NCBI RefSeq assembly: GCF_015477775.1
Contig: NZ_JADLQO010000001.1
Location: forward strand, 62,001 to 126,000
Direction: 5' to 3'
DNA from: Nocardia abscessus
GTDB lineage: Bacteria > Actinomycetota > Actinomycetes > Mycobacteriales > Mycobacteriaceae
Length of the DNA: 64,000 nt
This document shows positions 17,904 through 26,400 of this stretch, piece by piece. A model generated the notes under the pieces. That model was not told the origin of the DNA. It did not search any database and saw nothing but the letters and a program-made list of their open reading frames with translations. The translations under genes and the position numbers were made by a program. How positions within the stretch are numbered: the stretch's first letter is position 1; each line of letters opens with the position of its first letter.

Positions 17904-18428
17904 TCAGGGCCTGCCCGGCAGGAAGTACTTGGTGGCCTCCGGCCGATGGGACAGATAGATGGCGCCGACCGCGAGCACGGCCTGCACGATCGATGCGCCG
18001 CCCGCGACGAGCGAAGCCGTTCCGGTCACCGCGTCGATGGCGAACAGCGCACCGACGCCGATCACCAGGACCCACGCGCCGACCACCGTGAGCACGGTGC
18101 GCGCCCACGGCTTGCCGCGTCCGAACTGGTGCACGACGACCAGCGCGAGCGCCGCGACGCCCAGCCCGAGCAGCACGACCACCACGTAGACCAACGACAC
18201 CATCAGCTCGGCGCTGGCCAGCGTGACCTGCGGATCCTGCACTCTGGCCTGCTCGAAGACCTCCTCGGCGAAGGTGCGCCGCCGATCCAGCGCGGCGATG
18301 ATCGAGGCGATCAACTGCACCACGCCGAACCCGATGACACCCCACCACAGCTGCCGCGCGGTACCCACGTCCTCCGGCATCGGAGGCCGAACCGGGCCCG
18401 CGGCGAACGGTCCCGCCATATTCGTCAC
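17904..18428 (-). CDS. Four-helix membrane protein coupled to hemB
   Basis: About 174 residues if the GTG at 18428 is used, which overlaps the hemB stop (18425-18428); the ATG at 18419 gives 171. It has a proline-rich N-terminus and four transmembrane helices, the first [20 protein letters not shown] and the last near the C-terminus ([16 protein letters not shown]). Position immediately after hemB corresponds to Rv0513 of M. tuberculosis. Function is unknown; coupling to hemB is visible. Confidence 0.8.
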   Translation of the reverse strand: MTNMAGPFAAGPVRPPMPEDVGTARQLWWGVIGFGVVQLIASIIAALDRRRTFAEEVFEQARVQDPQVTLASAELMVSLVYVVVVLLGLGVAALALVVVHQFGRGKPWARTVLTVVGAWVLVIGVGALFAIDAVTGTASLVAGGASIVQAVLAVGAIYLSHRPEATKYFLPGRP

Positions 18429-19402
18429 GACAGCCAGTGTGCGGCCTCGGTCGCCCAGTAGGTGAGCACGATGTCCGCACCCGCCCGGCGGATACCCAGC
18501 AGCGACTCGAGAATGGCGCCGCGGCGATCGATCCAGCCGCGCTCGGCGGCGGCGGTGATCATCGCGTACTCGCCGGAGATCTGGTAAGCGGCGACCGGGA
18601 CCGTCGAGTGATCGGCGACCTCTCGCAGGATGTCCAGATACGACATGGCGGGCTTGACCATCACGATGTCCGCGCCCTGGGCAAGATCCAGCTCCAGCTC
18701 GCGAAGCGCCTCCCGGCGATTGGCCGGGTCCTGCTGGTAGGTGCGCCGGTCGCCTTCCAGCGAGGAACCGACGGCCTCCCGGAAGGGGCCGTAGAACGCC
18801 GAGGCGTACTTGGCGGAATAGGCCAGGATGCCGGTGTCGATGCGACCGGCCGCGTCCAGGCCCTGCCGGATCGCGCCGACCTGGCCGTCCATCATGCCGC
18901 TTGTGCCGAGCAGGTCGGCGCCCGCCTCGGCCTGGGCCAGCGCCATCTCGACGTAGCGGTCCAGTGTCGCGTCGTTGTCCACCGCGCCGTCGGCGGCCAG
19001 TACGCCGCAGTGGCCGTGGTCGGTGAACTCGTCCAGGCAGGTGTCGGCCATGACCACCGTCGAGTCGCCCACCTCTTCGGCGAGCGCGCGCAGGCCGCGG
19101 TTGAGGATGCCGTGCGGATCGGACGCGGCGCTGCCGACGGCGTCCTTGTCCTCCGGACGTGGCACGCCGAACAGCATGATGCCGCCGACGCCCGCCGTGA
19201 CCGCCTCGACAGCCGTCTTGCGCAGCGAATCCAGCGAGTGCTGCGCCACGCCCGGCATGGAGCCGATGGGGCGCGGCTCCGCCAAGCCGTCGGCCACGAA
19301 CATCGGCAGCACCAATTGCCGTGGTTCCAGTGTGGTTTCGGCCACGAGACGACGCAAAGCCGGGGTACGGCGCAACCGCCGCGGGCGGTCCATTCCGGTC
19401 AT
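18425..19402 (-). CDS. hemB: Delta-aminolevulinic acid dehydratase (porphobilinogen synthase)
   Basis: 325 residues from the ATG at 19402. This start is favoured because TATCGT (19410-19415, minus) lies 7 nt upstream as a -10 element, so the mRNA is probably leaderless. The enzyme condenses two 5-aminolevulinate molecules. The Schiff-base lysines are in SAKYAS (about Lys198) and MVKPAMSY (about Lys250). The metal-site region reads [17 protein letters not shown]: two Cys are kept but the middle one of the zinc-type trio is Asp. In mycobacteria hemB follows hemD directly; here about 2.8 kb of plus-strand genes intervene. Confidence 0.96.
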   Translation of the reverse strand: MTGMDRPRRLRRTPALRRLVAETTLEPRQLVLPMFVADGLAEPRPIGSMPGVAQHSLDSLRKTAVEAVTAGVGGIMLFGVPRPEDKDAVGSAASDPHGILNRGLRALAEEVGDSTVVMADTCLDEFTDHGHCGVLAADGAVDNDATLDRYVEMALAQAEAGADLLGTSGMMDGQVGAIRQGLDAAGRIDTGILAYSAKYASAFYGPFREAVGSSLEGDRRTYQQDPANRREALRELELDLAQGADIVMVKPAMSYLDILREVADHSTVPVAAYQISGEYAMITAAAERGWIDRRGAILESLLGIRRAGADIVLTYWATEAAHWLS

Positions 19403-19723
19403 GAATCGCACGATACGCCCGGTCCGGTCGGCTGTCGCGAGCACCCGGGGCCTGCGCCGGAGCCTCCGACCCAGCCCTCTGGGACAGCTGTCGCGCGGCG
19501 GGGCGGATATGGCGCTCGCCGCCTTCGTTCACCCGGACGCTGCCGTTGTCGGCCTGGTGCGCGTCGACACGTGGAACTCCGTCCTGCGCGATGCGGAATT
19601 GCACGGTGCCCGCCGTCGCCGATCGGCCATGTCATCCGAGTGATAACGGTGTGTGAAATCACACTTGGTCCCCCGCCCGAAGGCGCATACTCCGACTAGG
19701 GGCGAGACCCGCTGGGGGACAGC
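19403..19723. other. Divergent intergenic region between hemB and the 19724 gene
   Basis: 321 bases with no convincing gene; a 44-codon plus-strand frame (about 19509-19643) ends in Arg/Ser-rich sequence and lacks support. The left end holds the hemB -10 element. The right part holds a small inverted repeat, GTGTGAAATCACAC (19651-19664), followed by a CATACT -10-like sequence about 40 nt before the 19724 start. Confidence 0.5.
19651..19664. promoter_or_regulatory. Candidate operator GTGTGA-AA-TCACAC
   Basis: Perfect 6-bp arms with a 2-bp centre, 60-73 bp upstream of the 19724 start and directly before a weak promoter-like TTGGTC. The half-sites resemble GntR/CRP-type operators, but the spacing is not the classic CRP spacing. 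The regulator is unknown. Confidence 0.35.
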
Positions 19724-20509
19724 ATGACCGATCCACACATCGATATCTCGCTCGCCAGAGCCGCCGACTTCGAGTCGTGGGTGGCGGTACTGCTGGCGGA
19801 CTGGTGGCCGGTGCTGACCGCCGGTGTGCCCCCACCCCCGGCCGCGCTGCGCGCCTGGCGCGCCACCGACGCCACCGGGAGGAACTTCAGTGTGGAGTTC
19901 CTCGCGCGGCAATCGGCCGAGCCCGAGGTGATGCCCGGCGCGCACGTCGCCTTCGCCACGCTCGGCATCCGTCCCGACGAGCCGGAATGGATGCGCAGCC
20001 GGGGCACGCACCTGGTCGGCGGCACCGAGGACGCCGTCGTCCAACTGCGGTACTCCGACACCGCCCGGACCGTCTTCGTCCGCCTGCAGAGCAGGCCGTG
20101 CCAGGTGACCGAAGAGGCGGGCCTACGGCTGCGCGGCGGGGCGCAGATCAGCGTGCCGTTCCCGAACACCACCTCGGGCCCCCTGGACGTGCGGGTGGCC
20201 CGCAACAGCGCGCGGCATCTGCTCGCCCGGCACAGCGCACGGCATTCCACCCCCGCCGACCCCTTGCAGCTCGGGCCGCCGCAGCGGGTCGCCGACATCG
20301 GCTGGGCCTTCATCTTCCCGTGGTCGACCACCAGCTGGTATCTCGACGGCTCCGTTCCCGTCCTCCCGCCGGGCAGCCGTGGGCCGATCGTGGTCGTCAA
20401 GGACACCGGACACACCTGGCTGCTGGACAGCCTCCGCAACTACGACGCACAGCTGACCGACTACGCGCACGAGTACGGGTACCGCGCCCCGGTCGAACAG
20501 GCGCGATGA
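19724..20509 (+). CDS. Hypothetical protein with YrhB/Imm35-like C-terminal region
   Basis: 261 residues. The N-terminal ~160 residues (MTDPHIDISLARAADFESWV onward) are mixed alpha/beta and unrecognised. The C-terminal ~75 residues read VADIGWAFIFPWSTTSWYLD, then RGPIVVVKDTGHTWLLDS and YDAQLTDYAHEYG. This follows the Imm35/YrhB pattern: an aromatic-rich strand, GPIxVxxxTG, and a closing helix. That family includes immunity proteins of polymorphic toxin systems. The resemblance is by eye. It sits in an opposite-strand insertion between hemB and hemD. Confidence 0.65.
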   Translation: MTDPHIDISLARAADFESWVAVLLADWWPVLTAGVPPPPAALRAWRATDATGRNFSVEFLARQSAEPEVMPGAHVAFATLGIRPDEPEWMRSRGTHLVGGTEDAVVQLRYSDTARTVFVRLQSRPCQVTEEAGLRLRGGAQISVPFPNTTSGPLDVRVARNSARHLLARHSARHSTPADPLQLGPPQRVADIGWAFIFPWSTTSWYLDGSVPVLPPGSRGPIVVVKDTGHTWLLDSLRNYDAQLTDYAHEYGYRAPVEQAR

Positions 20510-20552
20510 TGGGCGGCGTGATCGTCGCGGAGTCGCGAGGCGGGGTGCTGAC

Positions 20553-21362
20553 ATGACCGAGCCACCGAGCGAGATGGAACTGCTCGCCATGCAGCGGCGC
20601 GCCGAGGCGCTGTGGGACGCGGGCGACGCGGCGGGCGCCGAACACTGGCTGCGCCGGGCCGCGGCGGGCGGCAGCGTGCCCGCCATGGGGATGCTCGGAG
20701 CGCTGCTGGGGGCCGACGGCCGGGTCGGCGAGGGCATCCGCTGGCTGGAGACCGCCGCCGCGCGGGGCAACGAGCCCGCGGGTGTGCAGCTGGGGCTGCT
20801 GCACGTGGAGCGCGGCAATCTCGACGAGGCGGAGCGCTGGTTGCGGCCCGCCGCCGAGCGGGGGTTGCCCGAAGCCCTCTGCAATATGGGCGTTCTCGCC
20901 AATCGGCGCGGGCGCGACGAGGAGGCCGAGCAGTGGTACGAGCGCGCGGCCAGCGCCGGAAACCCCACGGCCATGCGCAGTCTCGGCCTGTATCTGGCGC
21001 GCCGCGGCGAATTCGACCGCGCGATCGACCTGCTCACCGAGGCCGCGCGCCGTGGAAGAACGGACGCGATGGCGGTGCTCGGTGCGCTGCATCTGGACCG
21101 CGGCGAGCAGGCCGAGGGCGAGCGGTGGCTGCGCACGGGCGCCGAAGCAGGCGACCCGGACTCGATGTTCCACCTCGCGCTGTTGCTGCGGGCAACGAAC
21201 ACGCCTTACCTGGCAGGTGATTTCGCCGATCCCGAGGTGCTGCGCGCCGCGGCCGCCATCGCGACCGGCCGTACGCCCGCGCAGCGGGAGGCCAGGCAGT
21301 GGCTCGAACGCGCCGCCGCACTCGGGCATCCACAGTCGCTGCGGCTACTGCACGATCTGTGA
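20553..21362 (+). CDS. Sel1-like/TPR repeat protein
   Basis: 269 residues built almost wholly of ~35-residue Sel1-like helical repeats with the pattern A-xWLRRAAAGGxxPAMxxLGxLL (for example EAERWLRPAAERGLPEALCN and EAEQWYERAASAGNPTAMRS). About six repeats are seen. Such proteins are protein-interaction scaffolds. Lacking a signal peptide, it should be cytoplasmic. It lies 43 nt after the Imm35-like gene on the same strand, so the two probably share a transcript. Confidence 0.85.
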   Translation: MTEPPSEMELLAMQRRAEALWDAGDAAGAEHWLRRAAAGGSVPAMGMLGALLGADGRVGEGIRWLETAAARGNEPAGVQLGLLHVERGNLDEAERWLRPAAERGLPEALCNMGVLANRRGRDEEAEQWYERAASAGNPTAMRSLGLYLARRGEFDRAIDLLTEAARRGRTDAMAVLGALHLDRGEQAEGERWLRTGAEAGDPDSMFHLALLLRATNTPYLAGDFADPEVLRAAAAIATGRTPAQREARQWLERAAALGHPQSLRLLHDL

Positions 21363-21485
21363 ACCGACGGCTGCGGGGCAGGCGAAAACCTTTGTGGCCA
21401 GCCGAATTTGTCGGTGCCCCCGAGTAGAATCGAAGGTACGTTCGAGGGGGCTCGTCCGCCCCCGATCGCCACGGGAGGGATGCCA

Positions 21486-21758
21486 ATGCGCACACCGCAA
21501 ACCGTTCTCATCGACCGCCCCTACACCCCGCTGCAGAAGCGCCCGCTGCCCGCGGGCCGTCCCCGGGCGTGGTACGTCCTGCACAACCGGCGGCTCAAGG
21601 CGATGCGCCTGGCGATCGCACTGCTCGACTCGGGCGTCTACGCACCGAGCTACGCCACGAACAAGCGGATCAGGCACACCGCCGAGGTGATCGGCATCCG
21701 ACCGCCCTCCGACGCCACCTGCACCATGGTCCGCACGCTGATGCGCAAGCGGTACTGA
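21486..21758 (+). CDS. Basic hypothetical protein (90 aa)
   Basis: The ATG at 21486 is chosen over 21480 because GGGAGGG (21473-21479) abuts the latter and is well spaced for the former. The product is strongly basic (MRTPQTVLIDRPYTPLQKRP, then HNRRLKAMRLAIALLDSG and TNKRIRHTAEVIGIRPPS). Length and charge would suit a nucleic-acid-binding protein, but no motif is recognised. A TAGAAT -10-like sequence lies at 21425-21430. Confidence 0.6.
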   Translation: MRTPQTVLIDRPYTPLQKRPLPAGRPRAWYVLHNRRLKAMRLAIALLDSGVYAPSYATNKRIRHTAEVIGIRPPSDATCTMVRTLMRKRY

Positions 21759-22082
21759 GATCCGCTGGGGCCGCCGCCCGCTGTGTACCGCACCGAAACG
21801 CCCGGACCGGGCGCAGTCGGATCCAGATCAGCGGGCGGCTGCGCTCAGCTCCGGGTGGGGCATGGCACGGCGGCAACCCCCACCAAGGCAGGATTCACCC
21901 CAACCCGCGTACCGGTCCCGTCACGGGGATCTCATCAGCGCATACCTGGCGGACCTCATGTCGTACGTAACCACCAGCGGCAGCCGCCGTACACGAGCGA
22001 CCCGGGACGGCATAAGCCGTACACGGCAGCCACCTCGGATCCCGACCACACCGGCACCACCACGTCTTTCGAGCGAAGCGAG

Positions 22083-22191
22083 ACCGAGCATGCGCCGTTC
22101 GCGGCCCAGCTTGCGTCCGAGTGGCCGTCGCGTACGCGACGAAGGAGCAAGCGGCGGTCGCTCGGACGCAAGCCATGAAGGGGCCGCGAAC
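22083..22191. repeat. Nested inverted repeats with central palindrome
   Basis: Outer arms GTTCGCGGCCC (22097-22107) and GGGCCGCGAAC (22181-22191) pair perfectly. Inner arms GCTTGCGTCCGAG (22109-22121) and CTCGGACGCAAGC (22161-22173) pair perfectly. The centre holds the 16-bp palindrome CGTCGCGTACGCGACG (22126-22141). The left 24 bases (22083-22106) recur at 28915-28939 with a single one-base difference in length, also in a convergent gap. This looks like a dispersed palindromic repeat, possibly doubling as a two-way terminator. Confidence 0.7.
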
Positions 22192-22193
22192 AC

Positions 22194-22212
22194 CCAGCGC
22201 CGCAGGCGCTGG
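22194..22212 (-). terminator. hemD terminator stem-loop
   Basis: CCAGCGCC and GGCGCTGG pair (8 bp) around a 3-nt loop, starting 6 nt after the hemD stop on the minus strand. No T-run follows the stem; an AAATTTTG precedes it. Confidence 0.6.
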
Positions 22213-22218
22213 CAAAAT

Positions 22219-23781
22219 TTACCGACTGCGGCGGCTCTTCTTGCGCGGAGGCGGCAGGAGCCCTTCGGCGCGCAGCCGGGCCGCGTGCTCGGCCAGTGCC
22301 TCGACCAGAGGACCGACTTGGGCCACCTCGGGCTGCACGTCCACGCGCAGGCCGAACTCGATGGCGGTCTCGGCGGTCTTCGGGCCGATGCACGCCACGA
22401 TGGTGCGCGCGTGTGGCTTGCCCGCGATGCCGACCAGGTTGCGCACCGTGGAGGACGAGGTGAACAGGACCGCGTCGAAGCCGCCGGTCTTGATCATCTC
22501 GCGGGTCTCCGCGGGCGGCGGCGAGGCGCGCACCGTGCGGTAGGCCGTGACGTCGTCGATCTCCCAGCCGCGGTCGCGCAGCCCCTCGGCCAGCGTCTCG
22601 GTGGCGATGTCGGCGCGCGGCAGCAGCACCCGGTTCACCGGGTCGAACACGTCGTCGTAGGGCGGGAAGTCGGCCAGCAAACCTTCGGAGGACTGCTCAC
22701 CGCTGGGCACCAGTTCGGGGTTGATGCCGAACGAGCGCACCTTGTCCGCGGTGGCCTCGCCGACGCAGGCGATCTTCACGCCGGAGAAGGCCCGCGCGTC
22801 CAGACCGAACTCGGCGAACTTCTCCCACACCGCGCGCACCGCGTTGGTGGAGGTGAACACGACCCACTGGTAGCGTCCGTCGACCAAACCCTTGACCGCG
22901 CGCTCCATCTGAGCGGGGCTGCGAGGCGGCTCGACCGCGATGGTCGGCACCTCCATCGGGATGGCGCCGTGCGTGACCAGTCGCTCGCTCATCTCGGCGG
23001 CCTGGTCCTTGGTGCGCGGCACCAGCACGGTCCAGCCGTACAGCGCGCGCGACTCCCACCAGGACATCTTCGAGCGCTGCGCGACCACCTTGCCGATGGT
23101 CACCACCAGCGGGCCGACCAGCTCGGAGGCCGCGCTGTTCAGCGTGGCCAAGGTGGCCTCGATGGTGCGCTGCTGGCGGGTGGTGCCGCGCACCGTCACC
23201 GCGACCGGAGTCTGCGGCGCCATGCCGTGCTCGACCAGGGCGCTCGCGGTCTCGGCGAGATGCCCCGAGGTCGCGTGCAGTACGAGCGGGCCGGGAGCGG
23301 CCGCCAGCGCCGCCCAGTCGACCTCGCCGCGCACGTCCGCTTCGGTGTGCCCGGAACCCAGCGCGATGCCCGCGTAGCTGGGCACCGCGGAGCCGTTGGG
23401 CAGGCCGGGCAGCACCTCGAAGACCATGTGCGACCGGGTGACGGCGTTGACCTCGGCGATCACCGAGTCGGTGGTCAGCGGGTCGCCCGCGACCACGCGC
23501 ACCACGTCGTGCCCGGCACGCGCCTCGGCGATCAGTGTCTTGGCCACTTCGGCGGGCTCGCCGAGCGCGGGGCGCACGTCGACGGGGCGCTCCCCGTCGG
23601 GACCCGGCTCGACCGCGGTGCCGATCAGGGCGAGCACGCCCTTGTCGACGTCCGGATCGGTGAACGCCAGCGTCGCCCGTCCGATCACCTCACGGGCCCG
23701 GACCGTGAGCAGCGCCGGGTCACCCGGACCCGATCCGACGAAAAGGATGCGACCGGGGTGCTTCTTCGTCACTCGGCTCAT
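22219..23781 (-). CDS. hemD: Uroporphyrinogen-III C-methyltransferase / uroporphyrinogen-III synthase fusion
   Basis: 520 residues in two domains. Residues ~1-250 are a CobA/SUMT-type SAM methyltransferase (ILFVGSGPGDPALLTVRARE near the N-terminus, VVRVVAGDPLTTDS). Residues ~255-510 are HemD (PRTKDQAAEMSERLVTHG, then VFTSTNAVRAVWEKFAEF). HemD cyclises hydroxymethylbilane to uroporphyrinogen III; the CobA half methylates it toward sirohaem and cobalamin. Whether the methyltransferase half is active cannot be judged here. The fusion is common in actinobacteria. It is the last gene of rex-hemA-hemC-hemD. Confidence 0.93.
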   Translation of the reverse strand: MSRVTKKHPGRILFVGSGPGDPALLTVRAREVIGRATLAFTDPDVDKGVLALIGTAVEPGPDGERPVDVRPALGEPAEVAKTLIAEARAGHDVVRVVAGDPLTTDSVIAEVNAVTRSHMVFEVLPGLPNGSAVPSYAGIALGSGHTEADVRGEVDWAALAAAPGPLVLHATSGHLAETASALVEHGMAPQTPVAVTVRGTTRQQRTIEATLATLNSAASELVGPLVVTIGKVVAQRSKMSWWESRALYGWTVLVPRTKDQAAEMSERLVTHGAIPMEVPTIAVEPPRSPAQMERAVKGLVDGRYQWVVFTSTNAVRAVWEKFAEFGLDARAFSGVKIACVGEATADKVRSFGINPELVPSGEQSSEGLLADFPPYDDVFDPVNRVLLPRADIATETLAEGLRDRGWEIDDVTAYRTVRASPPPAETREMIKTGGFDAVLFTSSSTVRNLVGIAGKPHARTIVACIGPKTAETAIEFGLRVDVQPEVAQVGPLVEALAEHAARLRAEGLLPPPRKKSRRSR

Positions 23782-23905
23782 GCCTGCACCTCGCTTGCGT
23801 TCGGCTCCGGCATAACCGAGGGCACGGTGCCTGTGCTTCGCTCGCTCATGACTCCGTCACGAGCGAGGGCTCGGCTGTGCCTGTTGTTCGCTCGCTGGCG
23901 CTCGC
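23782..23905. repeat. Repetitive CGCTCGCT-rich spacer between hemC and hemD
   Basis: 124 bases inside an otherwise overlapping operon. It holds CTTCGCTCGCTCAT (from 23837) and TTCGCTCGCTGGCGCTCGCTCAT (from 23887), plus CGAGCGAGGGCTCG. The reverse complement (GAGCGAAGCGAG) also occurs at about 22072-22083 beside the nested repeat. It could fold and reduce downstream hemD expression. No gene is present. Confidence 0.5.
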
Positions 23906-24961
23906 TCATCGGCTGTTCTCCATTGGGCTGGGGTTGGGCAAGTCTGTGGCGGGCGAACTCACCGCCCGGGTGGGGGAACCGTCGTCCGGTTCGGCGGCGA
24001 GCAACTCGCGCGCACCCATGTCGAGCAACTCGCGGGCAAGCGCGCGGCCGAGCTCCGCGGCGTCGGCCGGGGCGCCGACCACCGACGCCCGCAGCACGTC
24101 GGATCCGTCGACCGCCGCCGCGCACGCGCGCAGCGACAGTTCGTCCACGATCCGCCCTTCGTCATCGAGTGATTCGACGACCTCGGCGAGCGCACCGATC
24201 GGCGCGGTGCAGCCCGCCTCCAATTCGGCCAGCAGCGACCGCTCGGCGATGACGGATGAGCGGGTGGCCGCGTCGTCCAGGCCGGAGAGGATCTCCACCA
24301 GCGCGGTGTGGTCACTGCGGCATTCCACCGCGAGAGCGCCCTGGGCGGGCGCCGAGAGCATCTGCACCGGCTCCAGCGACTCGGTGACCGCGTCCAAGCG
24401 GTCGATGCGCGCCAAGCCGGCTCTGGCCACCACGACGGCGTCCAGTTCACCCTCGCTGACCTTGCGGAGGCGGGTGTCCAGGTTGCCGCGGAGGGGGACG
24501 ACGTCCAGGCCGAGCCCGAGCGCCCGCAACTGGGCCGCGCGGCGCGGCGCCGAGGTGCCGACCTTCGAGCCTGCGGGCAGTTCGCCGAGCACCAGCCCGT
24601 CGCGCGCTACCAGCGCGTCGCGCGGGTCCTCCCTGGGCGGGATGGCGGCGATGGTGAAGCGCGGGTCCTGCGCCGTCGGCAGATCTTTGTAGGAGTGCAC
24701 GGCGATGTCGATCGCGCCCGCCGCGAGTTCGTCGCGTAGCGCGGAAGTGAACACGCCGACGCCGATCGTCTGCACCGGGTCCGACGACAGGTCACCGGCG
24801 GTCTTGATCACGACCAGCTCGGCAGGCTGCCCGGCCGCGATCAACGCGTCGCGCACCGTGCCCGCCTGGGTGAGCGCGAGCAGGCTCCCCCGGGTGCCGA
24901 TCCGCCACGGCGTGCGGGTGCCGTCCGCGGTCGCGTTGCCTTCTTGGTGCACCATGGTCAT
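23906..24961 (-). CDS. hemC: Hydroxymethylbilane synthase (porphobilinogen deaminase)
   Basis: 351 residues. Polymerises four porphobilinogen units to hydroxymethylbilane. Visible motifs are [14 protein letters not shown] at the N-terminus, HSYKDLPT (substrate-binding Lys/Asp), [17 protein letters not shown] (arginine cluster), and the dipyrromethane-cofactor cysteine in [10 protein letters not shown]. The start overlaps the hemA stop (24958-24961). Length is slightly above the usual ~310 because of a longer C-terminal tail rich in Ala/Pro. Confidence 0.96.
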   Translation of the reverse strand: MTMVHQEGNATADGTRTPWRIGTRGSLLALTQAGTVRDALIAAGQPAELVVIKTAGDLSSDPVQTIGVGVFTSALRDELAAGAIDIAVHSYKDLPTAQDPRFTIAAIPPREDPRDALVARDGLVLGELPAGSKVGTSAPRRAAQLRALGLGLDVVPLRGNLDTRLRKVSEGELDAVVVARAGLARIDRLDAVTESLEPVQMLSAPAQGALAVECRSDHTALVEILSGLDDAATRSSVIAERSLLAELEAGCTAPIGALAEVVESLDDEGRIVDELSLRACAAAVDGSDVLRASVVGAPADAAELGRALARELLDMGARELLAAEPDDGSPTRAVSSPATDLPNPSPMENSR

Positions 24962-26400
24962 GCCGTCTGCCCCTGTTCCTCGCCACGATGGCCCGCGGTG
25001 AAGTCGTCGGCCAGCGCGATGTCTCCGTCGGCCAATGTGATCTCGGCGCGATCGCCCGCGAGCGCGGTGATCTCCATCGGCGCGGCGACCGCCTGGGCCG
25101 CACCGGGCTTCAGTTCGAACAATTCGCGCAGCGCCTCGGCGTAGCTGTCGCCGCCCGGCGTCGACGCGAGCTGCTTGACCCGCACCGTCGGCGCGTGCAG
25201 CAACTTGTCGACCACCCGGCGCACCGTGCGCGCGACCTCGTCGCGTTCCGGGTCGGCCAAGCCGGGCAGCCGCGAATCCAGCCGGAGCAGTTCGGCCTCC
25301 ACCACCTCCGCGGCGCGCTGGCGCAGCGCGGCCACCGTCGGGGTGACCTCGGCCATCCGCTGTCCGGCAAGATATTTGGCGAGCTCGTCGGCGACGATCG
25401 TCCGGGCGGCCGCGGTGTCGTCGGCGGCGGCGCCCGCCGCCGGATCCCGCTGCAACGTCTCGATGTCGATGAGGGTGACGCCGGGCAGCCCGGCCACGGC
25501 GTGCTCGACATCGCGCGGCAAGCCGAGATCGCAGAACACCAGCGGACGCTCCACGGTGGCGAACTCCTCGCCCCGCTCGCGCTCGGTGAGTGCGCGGTGG
25601 GTGTCGGCCAGCGTCACGACCGCGCCGACCGCGCCGGTACAGGTGACCACCACGTCGGAGGCGGCCATCGCCTCGGTGAGCCGCGACAGCTCCATGACCT
25701 CCGCCTCGACGCCGTGCGTCCGCGCGGTCTCCGCGAGTCTGCGCGCTCGCCCGATGGTGCGGTTCACCACGATGATCCGGCCGATCCCGGCGCGCGACAG
25801 ATGCGCGACGGCGAGACCGCCCATCGCGCCCGCTCCGACCACCGCGGCGGTGCGGCCGGCCAGCGGGCCGAGCACGTACTGCGCGCGATCCAGCGCGACC
25901 GACACCACCGACGCGCCAGCGCGGTCGATCCCGGTTTCGGCGTGCACCCGCTTGCCGACCCGCAGCGCGTGCTGCGCCAGTTCGTGCAGGGTCCGCCCGA
26001 CCGCCTGCTGCGCGTCGGCGGAGGCGTAGGCGCCGCGGATCTGGCTGAGCACCTGCTGCTCGCCGATCACCATCGAGTCCAGCCCGCTGGCCACCGCGAA
26101 CAGGTGCTCGGCGGCGGCCTCGGAGTAGCGGACGTAGGCGTGCTTGGTCAGGTCGGGCATCGGCAGCCCGGAGTGCTTGGTGAGCAGGTCACCGATTTCG
26201 GCGAGACCGCCGTGGAAGGCGTCCACCACCGCGTAGACCTCCACCCGGTTGCACGTGGAGACGATCATCGCCTCGGACACGTGACTGGAGGCGAGCAGAC
26301 GGTCGATCAGCTTGGGCCGGTCGGCATCGGTGACGGCCACCTTCTCCAGCACCGGTACCGGCGCGCTGCGGTGCGAGATGCCGACGAGGAGAACGCTCAT
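24958..26400 (-). CDS. hemA: Glutamyl-tRNA reductase
   Basis: 480 residues. Reduces glutamyl-tRNA(Glu) to glutamate-1-semialdehyde with NADPH, the committed step of the C5 haem pathway. The catalytic Cys50 is in [14 protein letters not shown]. The NADPH-binding domain has [20 protein letters not shown], and the dimerisation domain is C-terminal. The start overlaps the rex stop (26397-26400). The product feeds HemL, encoded in the separate 8.6-15.6 kb operon. Confidence 0.96.
   Translation of the reverse strand: MSVLLVGISHRSAPVPVLEKVAVTDADRPKLIDRLLASSHVSEAMIVSTCNRVEVYAVVDAFHGGLAEIGDLLTKHSGLPMPDLTKHAYVRYSEAAAEHLFAVASGLDSMVIGEQQVLSQIRGAYASADAQQAVGRTLHELAQHALRVGKRVHAETGIDRAGASVVSVALDRAQYVLGPLAGRTAAVVGAGAMGGLAVAHLSRAGIGRIIVVNRTIGRARRLAETARTHGVEAEVMELSRLTEAMAASDVVVTCTGAVGAVVTLADTHRALTERERGEEFATVERPLVFCDLGLPRDVEHAVAGLPGVTLIDIETLQRDPAAGAAADDTAAARTIVADELAKYLAGQRMAEVTPTVAALRQRAAEVVEAELLRLDSRLPGLADPERDEVARTVRRVVDKLLHAPTVRVKQLASTPGGDSYAEALRELFELKPGAAQAVAAPMEITALAGDRAEITLADGDIALADDFTAGHRGEEQGQTA

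Larger units (their letters stand above)
21759..22218. other. 460-base convergent intergenic region
   Basis: No supported gene lies between the convergent 21486 gene and hemD; open frames here are low-complexity and lack ribosome-binding sites. The right half is full of symmetry: a repeat segment starting at 22083, nested inverted repeats at 22097-22191, and a compact terminator stem at 22194-22212. Confidence 0.6.

Noticed and set aside
18429..19604. Long minus-strand frame extending the membrane gene after hemB to 566 codons
   Set aside because: The upstream part overlaps hemB out of frame and is Arg/Gly-rich; only the last ~174 codons look like protein.
19509..19643. 44-codon plus-strand frame upstream of the 19724 gene
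   Set aside because: No ribosome-binding site, ends in Arg/Ser-rich sequence, and lies in the hemB upstream region with no homology I recognise.
21862..24252. 796-codon plus-strand frame opposite hemD and hemC
   Set aside because: Antisense shadow of hemD/hemC with His/Arg/Gln-rich composition and no domain.
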